Assembly: GCA_947561585.1 (NCBI GenBank)
Contig: CANNZV010001067.1
Coordinates: 121,817 to 185,816 of the forward strand
DNA: 64,000 bases
DNA from: Caprella mutica
Taxonomy: Eukaryota; Arthropoda; Malacostraca; Amphipoda; Caprellidae
Direction: 5' to 3'
The notes under the pieces are model-generated. The model saw only the letters and a list, made by a program, of their open reading frames with translations, was not told the DNA's origin and searched no databases. The first letter of the stretch is position 1. Every line of letters starts with the position of its first letter. This document shows positions 21,511-31,999 of the stretch, piece after piece. A program made the position numbers and the translations under genes.

Positions 21511-22952
21511 TAATAGTAACTACAGCAATAGCTATCAGCCTTTAGACTGTAATGCAGTTTGTAAAGTCTTTTCGCCAGTCTCAGAACATTCCATTGAAGT
21601 ACTCCAATTAAAACCATCACGGGGTATAAAGTCCACACAACTTTTAATTTCGACTGAAAATCTCTACAACTCCAAGAAGAAATAAAGCGATAATTTACAC
21701 AAATGTTCTAACTTGCACTCTTTTTTTACTAACCACTATATTTTTCAAAGAACTCTAATTATATAAAAACGGAAGTGGTAGAAAAAGCGCAGAAGCGCGT
21801 GCGGCTGCGTCGGGGCTAACATTTGCCGATAATTTTGGGGGCAATCTGCCTGAATGGTTAAAGTTTGTTGCTTTTTCAGCAGAAATCTCAACAGCGAAAT
21901 TGTCCCCGAATAAGCCATTTAGGGTAAGTCTTGATGGTTTTAGGGTAATTCAAAGAAGCCTTGGATGAAAAACTTTGCTACAGTGGCTGCTAAATATGAC
22001 TTTATATTTATTAGCAACGTTTCAAAACATATAAAACTTACATGTATAGCTAGAATGGGCTACTTTGCAAAACTTATCCTGTAAAATGAAACAAAATATC
22101 TATGCCAGGCCGGCAGAGAAAATATGCAGTAAGAATAGTAGCAATTAAAGACAGCTAGCTCATCCAGAGGTAAATACTCTAAATTGTGTTTTGTACAGTT
22201 ACCACGTGTTTCAAATGTTAAAGCAATTACTATCGAACTGTGTGACTGAAGCTCCCTCCAAGGGAGGAGACAGTTCCCGATCTATTGTTCGAAAAGGTCA
22301 CACATTGAAATTTTAATGCTCTCCCTCACAAATGATGCAGTAAACAATTAATCAAGCTTTAATGGAGGTGACCGAAATATCAGTCGGTAATGAGAGGCCT
22401 GAATAATGAGTTGGTTAGTGTGTACCATTCGAAAATAGAATGGTGGTCAGAATTAGACAGCAGCTAATATCTCGCATGGAGAATTGCTTCTATTCTTCAA
22501 CAGTACCTAACTGATGTGGAACGGATTGTAGGGAGAAAATATGGTAGGAATCTATAGAAAAATTTAGGGTTAAAAATTCTAACCCAATAATAAGATGATC
22601 TAACAGTTAGATCTTAATATTGGAAAATATCCTTAAACAAAAAAATTCACTTCCACAAGACTAAAATTAAGTTTTCGATACTTTATAATTTCTTAAATAA
22701 TCCCTTATAGATTATTATTCAGCCAAAGAAGTAGTATGAATTGTAGCATGTAGAATTACACACACATTACTATTTATAACAAAGTTAATTATTGAACAAA
22801 TAGAATCGGATCACCGCCCACAGACTCGTAATGTACGATAGTAAGTCGCTAGAGAACACTTGCCAATCAAAACACCAAATTGTAGCATGTTGACATCGCT
22901 ACATGCGTCCTAAGCAATTAACAACACGCTAAGAGTGCTCAAAGGAACGTAC
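21511..22952. other. AT-rich spacer
   Basis: A slightly GC-richer patch near 21785-21850 (GCGCGTGCGGCTGCGTCGGG) has no visible feature. GGGTAAGTC near 21922 resembles only the first bases of a family A arm, without the rest. I see nothing else. Confidence 0.35.
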
Positions 22953-22990
22953 TGGTAACTAGTATAATGGTAACTAGTATAATGGTAACT
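22953..22990. repeat. Short tandem repeat, 15-bp unit, 2.5 copies
   Basis: TGGTAACTAGTATAA is repeated twice plus TGGTAACT. Confidence 0.8.
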
Positions 22991-23796
22991 AACCTACCAG
23001 TCAGTGCTCCACTTTGAACTAGTTTACAAGTAGACTGTTGGTGGTTGAACTCCTGCACAGTGTCTACGGTTTTACTTAGGAACGATTTCCTTTGCTATCA
23101 AGTATACTGTTAAATTAAACAACGAATGAGTATATCATGTGTATATAATTGATATAATGCAAGTTACTTGGAAGAATTAAATAATTGCATGCACATAGTT
23201 TACAGAGAACTCGATTCCATTTAAAACAACTAACCCACTAATCTGTACCTAATGATACCAGACCATAATATTGACTTGGTTATCAATCAATAATGGGCCA
23301 AAAGATAACCATTGTTTTAACCAACCATTGAGTGTGCTACTCCGCAATGATAACCGAGAGAGCATATTTAGCACTAACTATTTACAGGTTTTCTCATCTC
23401 TAACACATTGCAAAAAATTATTCTGCTAATATTTTAAAAATGCTTCAAATAGTGGGAGTTTGAAGGAGAATTGAAAATTAGTAGACACCGAAAAAAGTTT
23501 GGACTTCACAGTAATTACCAATATGATGGAGTGAGACTTTATATCGAATATAAGTCTTTAGTCGAGATAAAGGACTAGTAAATGTACTAGTTTTTGCACT
23601 GAAAAAAACTGTGACGATAACATTATACGCTGAAAGACAAACTTTGCCCTCAAAAACATACAAACACATTTTCTACTCAATTATACAAATCTTGAAATAT
23701 CTTGTTCTTATTCCGTTCGTATAATGATGAATGCTTTACCTAGTTGGAGAATACACTAGTTGGAAACTATGAAGAATCTTATTAAACCAACGCTAG
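22991..23796. other. AT-rich spacer
   Basis: Nothing recognisable. A 63-codon minus frame at 23478-23669 is unremarkable. Confidence 0.4.
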
Positions 23797-23995
23797 TGCA
23801 AGTTACGAATTATCGGACAGTTTCACATCTTCGGTCATATAAAAAAACTATGTAGTAATTATTATTCAATTTTAATTGGTATCCGTGATACCTGCACTTA
23901 TCATGGATACCAATTAAAATAAAATAATAATTACAATATAGTTTTTTCTTATATGACCGAAGATGTGAAACTGACCGACAATTCGTAACCTGCCC
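23797..23995. mobile_element. Family A MITE, copy 9
   Basis: Both arms and a core are present. The core has two changes (TATCCGTGATACCTGCACTT / ATCATGGATACC). The outermost bases of both ends are lost or mutated (TGCAAGTTACG; GTAACCTGCCCC). Confidence 0.88.
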
Positions 23996-25077
23996 CACAT
24001 CCACAGCAAGGGCATTCTTTTCAAACGCTATCGGCCTAGCTTGTTCGGCAGGCAGCAAATCATAACAAAAATCTAAACAGTGTCGACAAGAGAGTCTATT
24101 TAGGAGTGTTTACTGACCAATTTATCATGGAGGATACAGAGGGATCAATGGATACTGAGCACACAAACCGCCAGAACACCTTTCCTTCGCACTATTGATA
24201 TTTCAGTTAAACATCACGATATGTTTATTTAGCCATTGCTCCCTCCCATTCGGGTAATAACTTAAGAGATATTTAGAAATATTTACACAGCTCACAATAT
24301 GAGGCTCCGTTTATTCTAGAGTATTGACTGTTAACTTGGGTGCTTAGTGTTTACTTAGTGATGCAAGAGATGCTTGGAGTGAAGGCAGGAGAAAATAGTT
24401 CAATTTTGTAATAAAGATACAAGTGCGGTAAAAATGTTAGTGAATAGTCTTGCTTCAATAAGAAGCGTTTATTCGTCAATTGCAATCTGTGTTCTCTTTG
24501 ATAATTGGAACACAGTAGTTATTACACCACAGCTCAAACTCTCTCAAAATAACTTATACATGAAACAGTAAATATCTGAAATAATAGATGGAGCAAACTA
24601 GTTGCTCCGAAGCTTATATTAGAGCCATTTCCCACGAGAAATTACACAGCATCACCTTCTATTGGCTGCTAAATATAAAATGATAGGAGAATTGCATCGG
24701 CCGATTCCAATCGACTGATACAATTTAACAAAATAGAGCGGCGCCACAAACTGCCTCCTCCCGTAGATCAATTACCGCCAGAAACTCTATAAAGAATGTC
24801 GTGGGATTACAATTAATTACTCCAGTCAAAAGGATCTGAATTTTCATCAATTAATTCGATTGTGGTGGCCGGTAGAGACGATTGGGAACAGGGAAACGGT
24901 AGCGCTAACTTTTCTAACTTCGATACACGATGAGCAATGCAATCTGGGCTATATTGTTAGAAAATTCAGAATAATATCTCAATTTCCCTTATTTGTTTTT
25001 TATGAGTATAATATAAAAACATTTCGGAGTTGTTATGATTAAAATTCAGTAAAAAGGTCCAATGCTGAAGAAAAAAG
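23996..25077. other. Spacer with a promoter-like patch
   Basis: Near 24655-24700 an inverted CCAAT (CTATTGGCTG) is followed by AATATAAAATG, and the next 120 bp are GC-richer (GATTCCAATCGACTG, AGCGGCGCCACAAAC). These words are common by chance in AT-rich DNA, and no gene follows that I can recognise. Confidence 0.2.
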
Positions 25078-25100
25078 TGATATATATATATATATATCAC
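25078..25100. repeat. TA microsatellite within a palindrome
   Basis: GTGA, nine TA-type steps and TCAC form a perfect 23-24-bp palindrome. Confidence 0.85.
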
Positions 25101-26192
25101 ATAATTAGTCTTAACATCACAAAACTACTCAGCTCTGATGCAATGATAGGGAGTACAAACACAAAATTCATTCTCAACTAATTCATGAATAAATGAACTA
25201 ACAAATGAATTGGAGAGCATGTACTGAAAACAAATAACAAATCGACTGGGAGAGGGGGGAGAGGGTCAGTGGGGGTACAAAAGTTAAAGTCACCCTCGAA
25301 AAACAACTCGAGGGTAATTAGTTAACTCGTGTCAGGGAACTAGAGAGTCGTGTTTCAGATGTTCAGCAGCTTTGTAATTTGGAGAATCGTAAGTCAACAC
25401 AAAATTAGATTGTGATTACACTCGATGTGAAGAAGGTAGGTAGTCATGAATAAATTATGGAGATAATGTTCAAGCTGAGCATATTGGGTATGCATACGAT
25501 GTAAATATCGAGAAGAGTATTCCCATTGACAGCCATGATAGTCTACAACATTCCTCTGTTACTATATCTTGCTTGTTTGAAAGGAGTTGAGCATCACAAA
25601 TACTTGACAATGTCTGCACGCTTGTAGAGCTAGTTTGTAGTTAGATTTCCCCTCTCTCTGCTCTTAGCAGTGTACATGCCCTCACTGTCAAACAAAGCGT
25701 CTGCTCTCATTAAATCACGGCCAATTGAATGGCACAATAAGACGCATCAACACAAACTCAATCATTTCACCCCCACCAGTCTAGCAATAATGCGTTGCCT
25801 CATTCAGCACCATGCCGATAAGTCAATAAAGATATAAAATAGTTAATATGCATTTTATGCGGCAAGCCAAACAAACTGTGCAGGTTGTTTCATTACGGTT
25901 ATTACAGCGCTGTGTTTAATAGGTTAGCCCTATTAAAAGGCTGTATAGACATAATGGAAGAGAGTGTCGTAAAGGAGTCAGAGGGTAAAAGGCACAAATG
26001 GACACAGCGTATATTGCAATTAAATAGCATAGGCAGTGATACTCGTTTTACGGGACAGTCTTGGAGAGACAATTTAGTAATTAAAACACCTCTGGAGTTT
26101 AATTAAGAACGCCTTGACACTCTTTGAGGGGTGCAACAATATATGGAGTTAAGGAGCAGAGCAGGCTTTGCCAACTAGAGTCAAAGAGTCTG
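25101..26192. other. Spacer
   Basis: AACTCGAGGG/CCCTCGA inverted words lie near 25290-25315. No array, element or gene recognised. A 73-codon plus frame at 25885-26106 is unremarkable. Confidence 0.35.
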
Positions 26193-27473
26193 AACGGTGG
26201 GAAGAAGTGGTAGGGACGGTGGGAAGAGGTGGTACGGACGGTGGAAAGAGGTGGTACGGACGGTGGAAAGAGGTGGTACGGACGGTGGAAAGAGGTGGTA
26301 CGGACGGTGGAAAGAGGTGGTACGGACGGTGGAAAGAGGTGGTACGGACGGTGGAAAGAGGTGGTACGGACGGTGGAAAGAGGTGGTACGGACGGTGGAA
26401 AGAGGTGGTACGGACGGTGGAAAGAGGTGGTACGGACGGTGGAAAGAGGTGGTACGGACGGTGGGAAGAGGTGGTACGGACGGTGGGAAGAGGTGGTACG
26501 GACGGTGGAAAGAGGTGGTACGGACGGTGGGAAGAGGTGGTACGGACGGTGGGAAGAGGTGGTACGGACGGTGGGAAGAGGTGGTACGGACGGTGGGAAG
26601 AGGTGGTACGGACGGTGGGAAGAGGTGGTACGGACGGTGGGAAGAGGTGGTACGGACGGTGGGAAGAGGTGGTACGGACGGTGGGAAGAGGTGGTACGGA
26701 CGGTGGGAAGAGGTGGTACGGACGGTGGGAAGAGGTGTTAGGGACGGTGGGAAGAGGTGGTACGGACGGTGGGAAGAGGTGGTACGGACGGTGGGAAGAG
26801 GTGGTACGGACGGTGGGAAGAGGTGGTACGGACGGTGGGAAGAGGTGTTAGGGACGGTGGGAAGAGGTGGAAGTAACGGTGGGAAGAGGTGGAAGTAACG
26901 GTGGGAAGAGGTGGAAGTAACGGTGGGAAGAGGTGGAAGTAACGGTGGGAAGAGGTGGTACGGACGGTGGGAAGAGGTGTTAGGGACGGTGGGAAGAGGT
27001 GGAAGTAACGGTGGGAAGAGGTGGAAGCAACGGTGGGAAGAGGTGGAAGTAACGGTGGGAAGAGGTGGTACGGACGGTGGGAAGAGGTGTTAGGGACGGT
27101 GGGAAGAGGTGGAAGTAACGGTGGGAAGAGGTGGAAGTAACGGTGGGAAGAGGTGGAAGTAACGGTGGGAAGAGGTGGAAGTAACGGTGGGAAGAGGTGG
27201 TACGGACGGTGGGAAGAGGTGTTAGGGACGGTGGGAAGAGGTGGAAGTAACGGTGGGAAGAGGTGGAAGCAACGGTGGGAAGAGGTGGAAGTAACGGTGG
27301 GAAGAGGTGGTACGGACGGTGGGAAGAGGTGTTAGGGACGGTGGGAAGAGGTGGAAGTAACGGTGGGAAGAGGTGGAAGTAACGGTGGGAAGAGGTGGAA
27401 GTAACGGTGGGAAGAGGTGGTAGGGACGGTGGAAAGAGGTGGTAGGGACGGTGGGAAGAGGTGGAAGGACGGA
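26193..27473 (+). repeat. G-rich minisatellite, 22-bp unit, about 58 copies, higher-order structure
   Basis: The unit contains GGTGGTACGGACGGTGGGAA followed by GA. There are four main variants: TACGGACGGTGGAAA (early block), TACGGACGGTGGGAA (middle), GTTAGGGACGG and GGAAGTAACGG (late block). In the late block an 11-unit (242-bp) segment at about 26911-27093 recurs at 27153-27335 with the same order of variants. All plus frames are open for hundreds of codons because no variant contains a stop in most frames. Trp/Arg/Gly-rich translations are artefacts. G is confined mostly to the plus strand. Confidence 0.97.
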
Positions 27474-27588
27474 ATGCTAGGATAAGGGGGAAACTGTTTG
27501 GCAGGTAAACAATGTCAAGGTATTGGTAAATAGAGAAAAGGAAAAATACAATTTGAACAAATTAAGGTGTTTTCTTTATGAACCTGTA

Positions 27589-27637
27589 AAGGTACACAGT
27601 AGCTCCGACTGAGAGTGTCGAGGCTACAGTGTACCTT
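27589..27637. repeat. 49-nt stem-loop
   Basis: AAGGTACACAGTAGC and its mirror GCTACAGTGTACCTT, continuing through CGAC/GTCG, give a stem of about 21 bp with three mismatches around a 7-base loop. The word GTGTACCT is shared with the 29-bp array at 10 kb. It is isolated, with no terminator-like T-run. Confidence 0.6.
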
Positions 27638-28401
27638 CGATCTATTGTTTCAATTAAAAAGTGGCAATTAAATAGGAAAACTAAATCTACAATGGAATCG
27701 AATCTACTAGAAGAAGAGTTAAGCAACATAATAACAAAATTAAATTAAATGTTTTAGAATAAGATAACTACAAAGCACTATCTACATAAATATTTAATAT
27801 AACAGTAGGGGAGATATCATACATTAACACTTCACCTATTCAAAGGATTAACTTACAATCAACTTAGCAATTGAAAATTTCTCAAATTTACAAACACGAA
27901 GCAAGGAAAAAAATACAAAAAATAAATAAAGGCCATTCATTTTTTTTTCTCATTTTTCCTCACTGCACGACTATTTGTGTCAATAAGGTCGAAAAACAAG
28001 CTTCGTTAGCGCCATTGTCGCCCTTACGACCAAAGCATGTATTAATACAGGTAAAAAACTCGCATCAAGGTTGACAGGATACGTTTCACTGGACTGCCCT
28101 GTATTTAATTAAACGAAACTCTGCTATTTTACATCACCAGAATTTAATTAATATTTTATACCGAAAAAGTTGATTGAAGCATGAATTTAAAATGTAACAC
28201 TAATGTGCATTGCATATATTCAGCAGAACTCTATAGATCACATAAATGCCAGCCAACTAGTCGTACAATAATATTATCTATGATGTTAATTAGAACAGAG
28301 AGATATAAGGAGTAAGTACAGCAACAGGTGTAATTAAATCAAAACCTTTAACAATATGGTATTTCTAATTTAAATTTTACACCGCTGACTCAACTATTGT
28401 T
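27638..28401. other. AT-rich spacer
   Basis: Nothing recognisable. A 67-codon plus frame at 27871-28074 is AT-driven. Confidence 0.4.
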
Positions 28402-28675
28402 TGGGTAAGTTACGAAATATTGGTCGGTTTCACATCTTCGGTCATATGAGAAAAAACGATATAATGATTCATATTTACTTTTTATTTTAATACTTAGAAC
28501 AAAATTGAATACTTTTTTATTTGTATCCATGATACCTGCAGATATCATGGATACAAAAAAAAATATTCAATTTTGTTTTAAATATAAAAATAAAAAGTAA
28601 ATAATAATGAATATTATTCTATTTTTCTTATATTACCGAAGATGTGAAACCGACCAATAATTCATAACTCACCCT
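28402..28675. mobile_element. Family A MITE, copy 10 (extended core)
   Basis: The arms carry matching variants (TATTGGTCGG / CCGACCAATA). The core palindrome TGTATCCATGATACCTGCAG / ATATCATGGATACA is extended on both sides by a second inverted block (ACAAAATTGAATA / TATTCAATTTTGT) and then TTTACTTTTTATTTT / AAAATAAAAAGTAAA. Total length is 274 bp, the longest one-core hairpin here. Confidence 0.9.
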
Positions 28676-30350
28676 ACATTAATTTAACGACGCACATCAC
28701 ATTTACTTACATTATTGATGAAGTGAGATATTAAGAGTGAGAATTTAAAATATTATTTGCTATAAAGAATGATAACTCAATACGCTACGAATGGAGTGAA
28801 TCTATTTACTTATTTCAAGATATTAATATCTAGCCATATAATACAAAAGAGATATTTAATTAAATAGTTCCTTCATTTGCGAGTCTTTCCATTGAATGCA
28901 TTCGATTCGACGCTTTCCTTTTCACCCATTACCCTTTCCCATTCTCCCTCGTGTAAGTAATGTGCAAAATAAATAGATAATAGTTCAGTAAAAGGGAAGA
29001 CATTTCCATTCAAAATGACTAGAGTCGAGCAAAACTATTGGAATTATACACAACTAAAGCAGTCTATTTAAAACAGTTAGTGCTCGAGTTTGCAAGACAT
29101 AAAACTTAATAAGAAAATAAAGCCCTCAATTTCATTAAAAGGTACATAGGACAGTCCATCGTCGGACAGCAGTGGCAAGTAGCACAATCACTGAGAAGCA
29201 TATCGGATGAGAATGAAAGCTTTGGTTACATTCTGCAGGCGCGGAGAGCTTTCAAATGAACATTTAGCAATTTCACAGGAGTCCGAACATGAAATAGAAT
29301 TATTCTTCTCTTCTTTGAAGTGGGGGGATGGGTGGGGGGGGGGGGAAGCAATACCTCTAGAAATGATAGAACAACATCAGTCTTTGAGTTCTATGGGGAA
29401 GATATGTATTAGAGTTATTTAGAGTTATTCAGATACAGTGCAATACTCACGGTAACTCTTACGTTATAGCTAAAATTACTATATCGTTGTTGTTATTATA
29501 TAACAACTTTGAAAGAGTTGTTATATTTTAGATAGAGGTAGCTAATGAAAAGCCAAGTGGCTATCAAGTTGAATGCTGGTGAAGAAACCACTGGGAAACA
29601 TTTCTGAGGTACAACCCATTATCATTTTAATATGAAGATTTCTTTATCTTTCCACACTGTGTTGATGGTCATCAAACACTGTGTAGAATATCTCAGTCTG
29701 AAGAAAAAGAACATATTTATGAGGTAGACAGTTTCAGTAGAAAAATTATATGATTCTTATTCACAAAAATAATGGACTAAATTTAGAGTCTTATTAAAAC
29801 ATATTTTAAACAAATGTTGGATTACCGACTTCAAATAATCGTTTATATTAGTAGTACCTAAAAATAGAATTACTTCACCAAACACCAGAGTTACTTGCGT
29901 TATATTCTTAACAAAATTGAATGTCTAAAATGTTACCCCTATTAATATTTTGGCGAGATAATTGTTGTAAGGACCAAAGCACTGACTACGACAGGGGGTG
30001 AAGCTGCTAATTAGAAGTTAGAGCGACCCCTTAGGCACTTAGAGCAGTCATCAGTTAGGATATTGAATAACAACAATCAGTCTCCATAGAGCTAATATGC
30101 AAGCATTCACACAGTGTTTTAGAGTAAAGGATAGCCAATGGTTTACCTGAGGACTCTGCCAGCACACACCTACCAGTTCACTAATTAATCTGTCAAAACA
30201 ATGCGTACACTCACCGCCATGTCAATTCGCCAAAACAGGGAGAAAAACACAACTAAAATCTTGAGAAGAGACGGCTGATTAGTGAGAAGAATTCGGGGAG
30301 AAGGAGAGAGTCTTTCGTGAAAGGAGGTGTGCACCCTGCAACACATAACA
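28676..30350. other. AT-rich spacer
   Basis: A 12-G run lies at 29334-29345. A small hairpin (TATAACAACT / AGTTGTTATA) lies at about 29499-29525. Open frames at 29207-29422 and 30185-30469 have no recognised domain, and the second overlaps the CA-rich array. Confidence 0.4.
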
Positions 30351-30425
30351 GTGCACACACCTGCCAGTGCACACACATGCCAGTGCACACACATGCCAGC
30401 AGTGCAAACACACGGCAGTGCACAG
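30351..30425. repeat. Short tandem repeat, 16-bp unit, about 4.5 copies
   Basis: GTGCACACACATGCCA is repeated with small changes (CACCTGCCA, CCAGCAGTGCAAACAC). GTGCAC is a palindrome in each unit. Confidence 0.85.
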
Positions 30426-31414
30426 CTGATCTTTTTGTGGGCAAAGCTGTGCGCGATTTGGCAGAGCAAAGTGGAGTTTCCTTTTGATATTATTGGTGCA
30501 AAAATGTATTTCGCAAGCCCAGCTCTAGCGAGTAGAAATGTGTTTTAGACACAAATTCGCTTCGTGAAACTCACTTCAAACGGAAACTACGCGCCCGTAC
30601 CAGCAACTATTTTGCGCCAAAAAAAAAGATAAAACGACAAGAGCATTCGTGCCTACAAACGCCTGGGTCCTGATGAACAGAAAGGGATCAAAGGGGATTT
30701 AAACCCCGGGGGGGAGGGGGGTTCATTCGGACAATGTACCAAATGCACAAAAGACACTTTTAATGCATTTACCACTATATTAATATAGAAAGAGTTTAAT
30801 AGTGCTGTCAAAAAACTTCCGTGTTTAAGAATAAAAATGATACATTTTCCTTTATAATACTTCTTGAAATTAACATTTTGTTGATTCAGCAAAGTAAAAT
30901 CAATAATTTTTACATTAATTGCGCTATCAAATCTCCCCATTGAATCTATTAAAATCCTCGCACCTTCAGCAACAATGCATAAACAATTCAAAAATAAACT
31001 ACGAAGACTACAAAGGAAACAGTAAACGGATTATTTAAGACAATAAATAACTTAAAAATTTCAAACGCAATTTCTACAAAATTTTAAACAGGATAAAAAG
31101 TTTAGAAGTAACGCTTTGAAAGAAATTCGAATTTTAACATTTTTAATGCAGATGGAGAGAAAGAATGGGCACTCAAACCAGTTCCCAATGGATGAGATAA
31201 CTGTCTTGACAGCATTGCCAGCACAGTGTCAGCACTGCAGTGGTGCTGACAGATGGTGCAGGGTGGTCAGTTAACCATGGGGTGATATGCATCCACTGGG
31301 TCACAGAACAGGCTTGGTACAGAGGGTATAACATTCAAAGAGGGGCCACTCACTTGCTCAACAACTTGGAAAAATCGATTACTTCATTCACACAGTATAT
31401 GTTAAATTATACAT
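30426..31414. other. Spacer with GC-rich spot and a hairpin
   Basis: CCCCGGGGGGGAGGGGGG at 30704-30721 sits between GTTTAAA-type sequence on the minus strand and a 112-codon minus frame (30653-30991) that I cannot assign. A perfect 9-bp stem (TGTCAGCAC / GTGCTGACA, 7-base loop) lies at 31227-31251. Confidence 0.35.
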
Positions 31415-31561
31415 AGGGTAAGATACGAATTGTCGCACGGTTTTAAATCTTCGGTCATATAAGAAAAAATATATATTAATTGAAATAAAACAATATTATT
31501 TTATCATTGTTTCTTATATGACCGAAGATGTGAAACCGACCGATAGTTCGTAACTTACCCT
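31415..31561. mobile_element. Family A MITE, copy 11 (coreless)
   Basis: AGGGTAAGATACGAATTGTC to GATAGTTCGTAACTTACCCT, flanked by TA on both sides. The left arm is more mutated (GCACGGTTTTAAATC) than the right. Confidence 0.88.
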
Positions 31562-31866
31562 AGTTTTTGAGTTTTGAAATTGATAGAGTTAATATATACA
31601 AGAATAGTATACACTACACGGATTGTAACTCAAAACAGAATTTTCAAACCATTGCTCATGAATAGGGTAGTCAGGGCGTCTGCCATACAAAGGGTAATAA
31701 CCCCAATTGGTTGTCCAGAGTAGGGTTGGTTAAGACTGCGCGTAACCAATGCAATGTATCAACAGTTGTTAGTGCAAACAGAAGGGCAACAATCAATACA
31801 AAGCAGAGAGAAACTGAAAAGTGGATGCTTTTATCAGTAAAATATAGCCAGTATTAAATCATACGG

Positions 31867-31999
31867 CTACCAAGCAGCTATTTATTTGTATCTCAAATTA
31901 TTATTGGTAGATAATAAAAATGGAAAATAAATAATGTACCAATAATAATTTATAAGACTTTTTTTTAAGTGAAAATCAGTGAACTTGACTGCTTGGTAG
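31867..31999. repeat. Unrelated foldback, 133 bp
   Basis: CTACCAAGCAG at the left pairs with CTGCTTGGTAG at the right. An inner pair, AAATTATTATTGGTA / TACCAATAATAATTT, continues the symmetry. It does not share arms with family A, so it is a candidate for another small foldback element. Confidence 0.55.

Noticed and set aside
21922..21935. Possible family A arm (GGGTAAGTC)
   Set aside because: Only the first eight or so bases match, with no TTACGAATTATCGG continuation and no mirror arm.
24655..24700. Promoter with CCAAT and TATA-like boxes
   Set aside because: Words expected by chance in AT-rich DNA. Spacing between them is too short and no gene follows. Kept only as a remark.
26168..27335. 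Trp/Arg/Gly-rich proteins up to 233 codons
   Set aside because: All plus frames of the 22-bp array are open at once, so this is repeat arithmetic and not coding selection.
30653..30991. 112-codon minus frame with Pro-rich segment
   Set aside because: The Pro-rich part is a translation of a G/C homopolymer stretch. No domain, and the rest is AT-driven.
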